Assembly (NCBI RefSeq): GCF_001693415.1
Contig: NZ_MAKX01000001.1
Location: 1,382,047-1,446,046 of the forward strand
Source of the DNA: Tenacibaculum soleae
GTDB lineage: Bacteria > Bacteroidota > Bacteroidia > Flavobacteriales > Flavobacteriaceae
Direction: 5' to 3'
Length of the DNA stretch: 64,000 nt
Below the pieces are notes generated by a model. That model was not told where the DNA came from, did no database searches, and worked only from the letters and a program-made list of their open reading frames with translations. This document shows, piece after piece, positions 50,867 to 57,752 of the stretch; position 1 is the stretch's first letter, and each line of letters starts with the position of its first letter. Position numbers and translations under genes: made by a program.

Positions 50867-51055
50867 ATGTCAACATTAACAGAGAGAGTTGCGGCGTTAG
50901 AGAAGCAAATTCAACCGCACAAAATTACGCTTACACATGCAGATAATCCAAATTTAACTGCTTGTGTCGAGCTTAAAGAAACAGGAGATGTTGTTGTAAA
51001 GTACAACACAACAACATCAACCGAAACACCATTTTTAACATTTGAAAAAGAATAA
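50867..51055 (+). CDS. Small hypothetical tail-region protein
   Basis: 62 residues: a short coiled-coil start (LTERVAALEKQIQ) and a beta-rich end (ACVELKETGDVVVKYNTTTS). It could be a trimeric fibre accessory. No family recognised. Confidence 0.55.
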   Translation: MSTLTERVAALEKQIQPHKITLTHADNPNLTACVELKETGDVVVKYNTTTSTETPFLTFEKE

Positions 51056-51058
51056 ATT

Positions 51059-52195
51059 ATGAAACAAAAAATAACATTTTTAGCATTACTATTTACAGTT
51101 TTAACATTTGCTCAAACCACGGTGCATAACACCAAGGTTAAACTTAAAAACGTTATCACAGGTGTAGTATCAGACAGTTTACTGGTTATAGCACCAAATG
51201 ATGAAGTTCGTAAAATTCCAAGGTCTGTTTTTTTACAAGGGGTAGAAGTAGATTTAAGTGATTATTTCACCCGAAACGAAATGAGTAGTTTACTAGCAAA
51301 CTACGCAATTGGCGACCACACGGTTGATACTAACACGCAGTTGTCAGAAGCGCAAGTAGATGCTTTTACAGCTAATAATGGGTATTTAACAACTTTGCCA
51401 AGCAATATCAATGCTAGTAAAATTGCTGATGGTTCGGTGTCGAACGAAGAGTTTCAGCTTTTAAATGGTTTAACAGAAGACATTAGTATAAGTTTGGCTC
51501 AAAAAGAAGAAACTATAAACAAGTCGCCAAATTTTATAAGTCCTAATAATATAAGTTATCCAACTACTAAGGCTGTTGATGATAATTTTGTTAAAAAGTC
51601 TGGCGATACCATGACTGGGAGTTTAAAAGCTACTAACTTTCAAAATGAAAATATAATACTTGAAAATCAAGGACTTCGTGTAACAGGGTTAAACGCTTCT
51701 TTAGGTTTTTTAGGTAACGGAACAGGGAATTTCAGTTTTGGATATGGCGCTGGAAACGGAAGTGGTTTACTTAGGTATTATGCGGGTACTACACAAGCTA
51801 AATGGGGTGTTGATAGCGGAGGAAACTCAACACAAACTGGTTCAGCAACAGCAAATGATTTTATCGGTGCTTGGAATGGTAAAACACCTGCCGATTTTGA
51901 GCCAGCCATGACAATGAGCAGTACTTTTGGTACTTTAAGTGATGCTAAAGGGAGTTATCTTCATGGAAGTTTTGGTTCAGCGGCAACCTTAACTATTCCT
52001 GCAGGTGTGACAAATAGAAAGTGGTTAATTAGTACGACAAGTCAGGCTGTTAATTTTGTGGCGGGTAGTGGTGTTGTTATAGATGTAATTGCAAACGGTA
52101 GATCTACTTCGTTGGCAATTGGTGATGAGGATAGTATCGGTCAAAGCGCGACGTTAATTCGTGTATATGGTGATACTTATATTTTGATAAAATAA
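51059..52195 (+). CDS. Tail fibre protein with a Sec-type signal peptide
   Basis: A 378-residue protein. Residues 1-19 (MKQKITFLALLFTVLTFAQ) form a textbook flavobacterial signal peptide, odd for a phage structural protein. The rest is fibre-like: DTNTQLSEAQVDAFTANNGY, VKKSGDTMTGSLKATNFQNE (a typical fibre motif) and a Gly/Ser/Thr-rich C-terminus. It may be a receptor-binding fibre whose N-terminus was exchanged with a host surface protein, or an exported prophage product. Confidence 0.75.
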   Translation: MKQKITFLALLFTVLTFAQTTVHNTKVKLKNVITGVVSDSLLVIAPNDEVRKIPRSVFLQGVEVDLSDYFTRNEMSSLLANYAIGDHTVDTNTQLSEAQVDAFTANNGYLTTLPSNINASKIADGSVSNEEFQLLNGLTEDISISLAQKEETINKSPNFISPNNISYPTTKAVDDNFVKKSGDTMTGSLKATNFQNENIILENQGLRVTGLNASLGFLGNGTGNFSFGYGAGNGSGLLRYYAGTTQAKWGVDSGGNSTQTGSATANDFIGAWNGKTPADFEPAMTMSSTFGTLSDAKGSYLHGSFGSAATLTIPAGVTNRKWLISTTSQAVNFVAGSGVVIDVIANGRSTSLAIGDEDSIGQSATLIRVYGDTYILIK

Positions 52196-52213
52196 TTGTA
52201 AAACACCTAAAAA

Positions 52214-52570
52214 ATGGAATTATTAAAACAAATATTAGGAAGTCAGTCAGTAGAAGTTTGGTTAGCAGGTATGTTTTGGAGCTTGCAAGGAATTATAGCA
52301 ATAAAACTGTATTATTTACCAAGTAAGGAAAAATTCAACCTTAAATTTTGGTTAAATGACAACCTTATTGATGTCGTTAAAGGACTGTTTTGGTCGTTGG
52401 TGGCGTTAAGGTTAGGAGATTATTTAATTCAGGTTTTGCGCCAAAAAATGAATTTTGATTTACCTGAAACTACCGATTTTGTGGTTTATATGATTATTAT
52501 AAGTACTGTAATTCAGTACAAATTGCATCAAAATAGAACTCCTGTTCTAAAAAACAAACAATTAAAATAA
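52214..52570 (+). CDS. Small membrane protein, holin candidate
   Basis: 118 residues with about three hydrophobic segments (VEVWLAGMFWSLQGIIAIKL, VKGLFWSLVALRLGDYLIQV, TDFVVYMIIISTVIQYK) and a basic tail. Located two genes before the endolysin, it is the best holin candidate. There is no direct family match. Confidence 0.6.
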   Translation: MELLKQILGSQSVEVWLAGMFWSLQGIIAIKLYYLPSKEKFNLKFWLNDNLIDVVKGLFWSLVALRLGDYLIQVLRQKMNFDLPETTDFVVYMIIISTVIQYKLHQNRTPVLKNKQLK

Positions 52571-52591
52571 TATTTAAGCCATTCCTTTTAA

Positions 52592-53233
52592 ATGATTGAG
52601 AATATTTTACAGCTATCAGGGGTTTTAGCGCCTGTTTTGTTTGGTTTTTACAAGTACGCAACCGATCGAAAAGATAAGAAGCAGAAAGACGAAATAACAG
52701 CGTTAAAGCAAGATAAAACAGCGTCAGGCTTTAATATCGGCTTATTGTCTAACTTAATGAAAATGAAGCTTTACAGCTCTTTAGAAGTTGTAACAAAAGT
52801 TTTATTTAATAACACAAAAGCGACTAGAGTGATAGTATTTGTAGCTATTAACGGAAAAGTAGAGCCTAAAAAAGTATATGCGTTATTTGGAGAAAAAGAC
52901 GATGGCATGCAAATAGATCAGGAATTTAAAGGAGTTGAAATAGATGAGCCATATTTGCATACGCTTCATGAGTTAGAAAAGGAAGGTAGTTTATTGGTTG
53001 AAACAATGAAGCTAAGGAGTGGCTTGTTGAAAAACATATATTTTAAAGAGCAAATAACATTTTCTTATTTAAAATTTGTAAAGAGATATCATTTAACAGA
53101 AGAAGATGATGCTGTTGTGTATATGAGTATAGCTACAGATAATGATGTTAGCTTTAATTCTATTGAGTTGACAGAAATAGATATTAAAGTAAGCACCACT
53201 TACAGGAGTATAATTAATAAAATAGCAAATTAA
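52592..53233 (+). CDS. Membrane-anchored hypothetical protein in the lysis module
   Basis: 213 residues: an N-terminal hydrophobic segment (ILQLSGVLAPVLFGFYKYA), a basic stretch, and a soluble domain with VTKVLFNNTKATRVIVFVAI and later LTEEDDAVVYMSIATDNDVS, resembling a GAF/PAS-like mixed alpha-beta fold. No family recognised. Location between holin candidate and endolysin suggests a lysis or superinfection role. Confidence 0.58.
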   Translation: MIENILQLSGVLAPVLFGFYKYATDRKDKKQKDEITALKQDKTASGFNIGLLSNLMKMKLYSSLEVVTKVLFNNTKATRVIVFVAINGKVEPKKVYALFGEKDDGMQIDQEFKGVEIDEPYLHTLHELEKEGSLLVETMKLRSGLLKNIYFKEQITFSYLKFVKRYHLTEEDDAVVYMSIATDNDVSFNSIELTEIDIKVSTTYRSIINKIAN

Positions 53234-53235
53234 CT

Positions 53236-53694
53236 ATGCATCTACCATTAAAAAAAATAATTGACAGAGGAAACGATCCAACAGGTTTTGGGCATTTTGG
53301 AGCGAAAAGAGGAACACGCAAACACAAAGGACATGATATAATTTCTGTTCCTGGCGAAAGTGTAGTTTCTATGATTGATGGTGTAGTGACAAAAATAGGG
53401 TATGCTTACAAAAATGCGTTGCAATTTAGATATGTGGAAGTCACAAATGATACTTATCGAGTTTGGTTAATGTACTTAGAACATGCTAATTTAAAAGTTG
53501 GGCAAACAGTTTGCGCTGGACAAAGAGTTGGCTACGCTATGGATATTGCCAAATATCATAATGCTAAAAGAGCTAAAAAAAACAAACTACTTAAAAAATC
53601 GGAGCGTAAAAAATTAGTAAAAATGATTAATCATTTACACGTGCAAATTTGGAAAAACGGCAAATTAGTTGATCCTAAACCTTATTTGATATGA
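53236..53694 (+). CDS. M23 metallopeptidase endolysin
   Basis: A 152-residue LytM-like peptidoglycan endopeptidase. The zinc motif is HKGHD (His 30, Asp 34). Central MYLEHANLKVGQTVCAGQRV follows, then the HLHVQIW motif near residue 132. It has no signal peptide, so release through a holin is expected. It overlaps the next gene by four bases. Confidence 0.88.
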   Translation: MHLPLKKIIDRGNDPTGFGHFGAKRGTRKHKGHDIISVPGESVVSMIDGVVTKIGYAYKNALQFRYVEVTNDTYRVWLMYLEHANLKVGQTVCAGQRVGYAMDIAKYHNAKRAKKNKLLKKSERKKLVKMINHLHVQIWKNGKLVDPKPYLI

Positions 53695-54353
53695 AAAACA
53701 CAATACAAATAACGCTTATAATTATATTATCGGTATTGCTGTTTAATCAGTGCGAAGAAACTGCACAGTTTAAAACCACGCTAAAAAACAACGAATTAGC
53801 GAAAGCAGATACAATTGAATATTATATTAATGCAATTGGTTTAGGAGTAGCCGAAAAACTCACCTACAAAGGTACGGCTGAGCAACTAGAAGTTTACTTA
53901 TCAGAAAAAACTAAAGAATCAGATCAGTTTAAAGAAGCTGCAAAAGGTTGGCGCAAAAAGTATAATGCTTTACATATTAAACTAGATTTTGTATTAGATA
54001 GTGTTGATGTATTGTTTAACAAGCCAGTACCTTATAATTTCGAACGCACATTCGAAAAACTTACAAAAGACTATGCTTTAAAAGGAATTGCCAACCAAAA
54101 TGGCTTACAAATAGATTTTAGAGCAAAAGCAGCAGTAACATCATTTACAGGTATTAAGCCAACAGCCTTATTTGATAACCAACTGCAAACAGAAATAACA
54201 AGCTCAACAGATGCGTTAAGAGTATCGGGCTTTGATAATTTTAGTTTTTTACCAAAACCAAAGAAATGGAGTTTAAATTCGTCAATTTTCATAAACACAA
54301 AAGCCGAAATTCATTTTGGCGTTGGTATAGGTTATAATTGGTGGTCTTTTTAA
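53691..54353 (+). CDS. Envelope protein after endolysin, spanin-like candidate
   Basis: 220 residues. An N-terminal hydrophobic segment ends in LLFNQC, a possible lipobox (Cys 21). A coiled-coil follows (TAEQLEVYLSEKTKESDQFK), and the C-terminus looks beta-rich and outer-membrane-like (INTKAEIHFGVGIGYNWWSF, final Phe). Bacteroidota phages often have DUF6549/DUF6808-type proteins here. A spanin function is inferred from topology and place only. Confidence 0.6.
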   Translation: MKNTIQITLIIILSVLLFNQCEETAQFKTTLKNNELAKADTIEYYINAIGLGVAEKLTYKGTAEQLEVYLSEKTKESDQFKEAAKGWRKKYNALHIKLDFVLDSVDVLFNKPVPYNFERTFEKLTKDYALKGIANQNGLQIDFRAKAAVTSFTGIKPTALFDNQLQTEITSSTDALRVSGFDNFSFLPKPKKWSLNSSIFINTKAEIHFGVGIGYNWWSF

Positions 54354-54355
54354 TT

Positions 54356-54377
54356 TGTGATATTTTTGTGATATTTT
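54356..54377 (+). repeat. Tandem TGTGATATTTT repeat, likely integrase arm site (P)
   Basis: Identical in all 22 bases and in orientation to 25938-25959. It ends 60 bases before the attR core. Confidence 0.72.
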
Positions 54378-54437
54378 AAAACCTTAAAAGGTGTTTTCCT
54401 TTTTGTTTGTTGGTTTTCTTTTGTTGTTTTAAAAGTT

Positions 54438-54494
54438 CCTTCTAAGGAGGCGGTCATAGGTTCGAATCCTATCGGGCTCACTTAAAGCTTCACT
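54438..54494 (+). repeat. attR core (57-bp direct repeat, copy 2)
   Basis: A partial tRNA-Arg (3' half) plus 14 downstream bases, identical to 25785-25841. The bases before it are phage sequence; those after are the original host terminator. Confidence 0.93.
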
Positions 54495-54515
54495 TTAATT
54501 AGTGAGGCTTTTTTG
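54484..54515 (+). terminator. Original tRNA operon terminator, right of attR
   Basis: Stem AAGCTTCACT with AGTGAGGCTT and T6, same stem as at attL but a different loop (TTAATT instead of AGAAAT). It is orphaned by the insertion. Confidence 0.75.
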
Positions 54516-54708
54516 TTTTCTTATGTTTTGTAATGCTTGTAGCTTCTTTTTATAGTCTTTCTTTATTATTTAATTACAACAACTTATTAATCAAATAACA
54601 TCTTTTAAGGTACACTTTTAGGCACCCTATTTATACATCAGGTACACCCTTTAATCTTTAAAATTTAACAATAACAAGTTTAATGCAGTTTTACAAGATT
54701 ATATTTTT

Positions 54709-54780
54709 ATAAAAAAAAGTCCTACCGAAGCAGGACTTAAGATTTTCATCTACGGCATATAACCTTATTGTGATAAGATT
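54709..54780 (-). ncRNA. tracrRNA-like remnant with UUCG terminator
   Basis: On the minus strand, ATCACAATAAGGTTATATGC continues through CCGTAGATGAAAATC into the terminator AAGTCCTGC-TTCG-GTAGGACTT and T8. The AATAAGG...CCG...GAAAA order followed by a strong hairpin is reminiscent of type II-C tracrRNA 3' regions. It lies on the same strand as, and downstream of, the cas1 pseudogene. The anti-repeat part is not clear, and no CRISPR repeat remains to compare. The terminator itself is certain; the tracrRNA identity is tentative. Confidence 0.38.
54711..54738 (-). terminator. Intrinsic terminator with UUCG tetraloop
   Basis: A nine-bp minus-strand stem (one G-U pair) capped by TTCG and followed by eight T. 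It ends the tracrRNA-like region. Confidence 0.88.
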
Positions 54781-54855
54781 AAAAATTAGAAAAAACGATA
54801 TTAGTTGTGCTGTTAACTTCTAATTATCATGTTTTTAAAGTGATGTATCGTGAAT

Positions 54856-54900
54856 AAAAAATGCTTCTTGTAAAGATGTAATAGCTTTACTTGAAGCATT
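54856..54900 (-). terminator. Hairpin at the end of the cas1 remnant
   Basis: Arms AATGCTTC/GAAGCATT with inner GTAAAG/CTTTAC, followed by a U run on the minus strand. It lies directly at the point where cas1 similarity stops. Confidence 0.6.
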
Positions 54901-55425
54901 CGTAGTTTAAAAAAAAATTAAGGTAGTTTCCGTTACGTTCTCTTTTAAAATCAAAAATATGTTTCCAATAATAAGCTGCCGCAACAGCTTCTCTATTATC
55001 AGTATCACCACTTAAAACTTTAGAAGCATAATATTTTAAAGGATTATTGTTTTTGTTTAAAATTTCTAAAACCGCAGCCTGATTATTAATTTTAGCTTTT
55101 ATAATTTGTTGCCATAGTTGTTTTTTTAAAGGCTCAGAAGCATTAATTTGATTTTAAAATGTTGATGTTGTATATGATGACTTTCTAAATTTAAAAGCAT
55201 GCTTTGAGGCATGTGTTTGTTGTTGCAAAAAATTACACTTACGTTGTTATTACTTAGTTTTGATATTGTTGGAATTGAGATATACAATTCTTGATTTTCA
55301 ATTACCAAAAAAACAATATCTTCAATAGGTACGGTAGTCGTTTTTATAGGTGTTTTAATTAGTAATTATTCATTTTTGGTAGTTAACGAGCATTTATTTG
55401 TAAAAAATAAGGTTCTTTTAAGCAT
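54887..55425 (-). pseudogene. cas1: Degraded cas1 of a type II CRISPR-Cas system
   Basis: Read from 55425 on the minus strand, MLKRTLFFTNKCSLTTKNE is followed by a stop where Gln is expected. The frame continues as VPIEDIVFLVIENQELYISI, NNVSVIFCNNKHMPQSMLLN and ESHHIQHQHFK, typical Cas1 blocks. A missing base in an A run then shifts the frame. After correction it reads NASEPLKKQLWQQIIKAKI and LKYYASKVLSGDTDNREAVA, ending at LNY where the rest of the gene is gone. With a nonsense codon, a frameshift and a C-terminal deletion this is a true pseudogene. The Cas1 of type II systems inserts new spacers with Cas2. No cas9, cas2 or array is present in the window. Confidence 0.85.
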
Positions 55426-55647
55426 AGTTTTTGTTTTAAATATACAATTAAACAATGTGAACAAAAAGCGTAACGTTTTATATAAATACGTATAATTAAT
55501 TATTGTGTAGTTTAAAGATGTTTTTTTTATGAAATTTCTGTTTTTTTTGTTAATAAATTAGGTTTGTTGTTTTTTTTATTTTGATGTAAACAATAATATA
55601 TAATTATAGACGTTTAATACAAAATCAACCTTCAAACCCTTCAAATA
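55426..55647. other. AT-rich intergenic region
   Basis: No ORF or clear hairpin. It separates the cas1 remnant from the divergent metalloprotease gene and should hold the latter's promoter; no confident TAnnTTTG is seen. Confidence 0.4.
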
Positions 55648-56535
55648 ATGAAAACAATGAAACAATTTATTAAATTAATAACGTTAGCCATTTTGGTTTC
55701 GTTACAAAGTTGTGATAAACAAGAAGTAGAAAAAGACTTAAGTTTAAATGCTATTGCTCCAGAATCAGGTATTTTACCAAGTGAGTTAGGTAGTCATAAT
55801 ACAACGCATAACTGTGCAACGGTATCTCAATTTGGACCTAATTCTTATTGGTCAAATACGCTTGTAAACGCAAGTGAAACAAATTTTTTAAAACAACAAA
55901 ATAATAAAGCGTCAAACCTTTTTGGAATAGCTAATGTTCCTCTTTACTTTGCTGCAGGAAGTGGTACATTTAATGCGCTTTCTTATGGGCCTCCAAACAA
56001 TTATATTATTTGGGGTGAAGAAATGTTAAGCGGTGCATTAAATTACGGAAGATCTGCGGTAGCATATATTGTAGCACATGAAGTAGCACATCAAATTCAG
56101 TTTAGACAAGGATACCCTTCTGTAACAGGTGCTTCTAATACAGAATTAGAAGCTGACGGTTTTGCAGGATATTTTTTAAGAAGAAGTTATACCACTAATT
56201 GGTCTGACGTTATTCCTGCGTATAACTTTGCGCAATCTATAGCAGGGGCTAATGGGTCTTCTCATGGTACAGCTGCACAAAGACGTTCTTCAGTAAGGTT
56301 AGGATGGTTATTAGCAAATAACGGAGCTTTATCAAACGCAAACCTTGATTATAACTTTTTTTACTACTATAATAGTTATATTCTTCCAGGTAAGTTAAGA
56401 CCTAGTGGTGAGCAAAAACCTAAAAAAATAGATGAAAAATTACATGAATTTATGTTAACTAAAATAGAAGAGTTAAATGATATTTATACAGGTAAAATTT
56501 CAGAAGAAGAATATGCTAAGTTAGGTAATAACTAA
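55648..56535 (+). CDS. Zinc metalloprotease lipoprotein
   Basis: A 295-residue lipoprotein (lipobox SLQSC, Cys about 25). The metallopeptidase core has HEVAHQIQ (HExxH) and, about 20 residues on, ELEADGFAGYFLRR with the third zinc ligand Glu/Asp. This pattern resembles the neutral zinc metallopeptidase (YpfJ-like) and related gluzincin groups. The C-terminal 60 residues are charged and helical. An alternative start is the second ATG at 55657. It lies alone between a pseudogene and a gene-poor stretch. Substrate unknown. Confidence 0.82.
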   Translation: MKTMKQFIKLITLAILVSLQSCDKQEVEKDLSLNAIAPESGILPSELGSHNTTHNCATVSQFGPNSYWSNTLVNASETNFLKQQNNKASNLFGIANVPLYFAAGSGTFNALSYGPPNNYIIWGEEMLSGALNYGRSAVAYIVAHEVAHQIQFRQGYPSVTGASNTELEADGFAGYFLRRSYTTNWSDVIPAYNFAQSIAGANGSSHGTAAQRRSSVRLGWLLANNGALSNANLDYNFFYYYNSYILPGKLRPSGEQKPKKIDEKLHEFMLTKIEELNDIYTGKISEEEYAKLGNN

Positions 56536-56572
56536 AAAATATAAATAAAATAAAAAAGGTTGATGATTTTAA

Positions 56573-56602
56573 AGAGGGGTTTTAATGCCTCTCTTTTTTA
56601 TT
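56573..56602 (+). terminator. Terminator of the metalloprotease gene
   Basis: A GAGG/CCTC-based hairpin followed by a T run, about 40 bases after the stop codon. The stem is short but the U tract is good. Confidence 0.6.
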
Positions 56603-57752
56603 ATACAATAATCGGTTTTAATGAAGTCATACCCTTTATTTAAAGGAAGATAGTCAATGAAATGTAAAATAATGATTTATACTACTAGTAAACCGTTCGT
56701 TAAAACACCGTCTAAATTAAAAATAAAAGTGTTAACTTATGAAAATGGTTCTTTACAGCTTTTTTCATTTTTCTTAGATTTGTTTTAAAATAAGTTGATA
56801 AATTTATCTGTTGCACTTATTACTTGAACTTACAATTTAATAAATCTAAATGATTTCAAATTGTTTTTTATCACTTCTATTCACTGGGTTTATTTGTGCC
56901 TATGCAGGGTTTCAGATAATAATTTTATATGTTGTTTCTTTAATTAGCAGATGTGAAATTTCAAAAGATATATTATGTTAAGTATAAAAACTAGTACTAA
57001 TTTGATACATAGTATTGATAAAATTATTTGCAAAAACAGTAGCAACATTTAATTTTTTTCGTTACTCAGAATTAATAGCATATGTTTTTTTCCTATTTAT
57101 TTCGCTAATTTTTGAAAAATTTAAAAATCCATTTTTTTTTCGACTTCTAAATAAAACGGAACTTCATTAAAATTTACTTCTATTATATTTATAGCAAAAC
57201 GTTGCAGTAAATAAAAATACTTTTTTTGCTTTTACTTTTTGATAAGTTTAATAAATCTCTACCTGAAGTGTTTATAAAAAAATAGTTTTGTAAATCTAAA
57301 CTATTTTAGTTGTAGATAGTAAACAGCCAGTTTAATACACAAAACAGCATCACAAATATTCAAATAAATCTAATCAGTCGGAAGATTAATAGTTTTTTTA
57401 TTTCAATTTTTTTATCAGAATATTTTGATGCGGATGATATTTACAGTGAATGTAAAAATTAAAACGTTAGGTTGAAAGAAGTGAGATATTGTTTTAAAAA
57501 AGAGTTAGAATTGAGAGAAATCATCATTCCTAGAAAAAAGTATTTTCAATCTTATAAAATCTATTTTGTTCTTAATAGGTTGATTATTAGTGTTTTTGTT
57601 TGTTTTTTGATTTGGTAATTTATATATTTATAGAGAAAAGAAAAAGTAAGTGTATTTGATAGCAGGCTCTGTTTTTTGATATTAAGTTAAAAAACTAGAT
57701 ATATTATTAATAAAAAAAGATGAAAATATTTAACCCCCAAAAAAAATAACAG
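56603..57752. other. Gene-poor region with a decayed duplicate
   Basis: About 1.15 kb without an intact gene. The first part holds the decayed kdsC/DUF2520 copy described separately. The rest (57040-57750) is AT-rich; a 45-codon GTG frame at 57481-57618 with a hydrophobic end is the only ORF of note and I cannot support it. The promoter of the adhesin operon must lie near 57,650-57,750. Confidence 0.5.
56693..57037 (-). pseudogene. Decayed copy of the kdsC 5' end and upstream DUF2520 3' end
   Basis: Base-by-base similarity to 63671-64000 over the whole stretch, in the same orientation. For example CCGTTCGTTAAAACACCGTC is common to both, and AATAAGTTGATAAATTT recurs further on. Many substitutions and small indels have destroyed both reading frames. 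The copy may extend past 57037, where the partner sequence leaves the window. Confidence 0.85.

Larger units (their letters stand above)
25785..54494 (+). mobile_element. Complete siphovirus prophage in tRNA-Arg(TCT)
   Basis: About 28.7 kb bounded by the 57-bp attL/attR repeats. The gene order is that of a temperate HK97/lambda-like siphovirus: integrase, repressor, early regulators, replication, HNH, terminase, portal, protease, capsid, connectors, tail tube, chaperones, tape measure, tail tip, lysis. Nearly all genes are on the plus strand, and the integrase, repressor, packaging, head, tail and lysis genes are full length. Only one small DUF7220-like frame looks broken. Nothing in the sequence rules out that the prophage is inducible. 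Some 3.4 kb of cassette-like accessory genes interrupt the terminase-portal module. Confidence 0.95.

Noticed and set aside
54500..55640. Search for a CRISPR array next to the cas1 remnant
   Set aside because: No 30-50 base repeat with spacers is present; short similar strings near 54,615-54,655 (GGTACAC-like) are too short and irregular.
57481..57618. 45-codon GTG-initiated ORF with a hydrophobic C-terminus
   Set aside because: Isolated, in a decayed AT-rich region, with no start context or similarity; could be chance.
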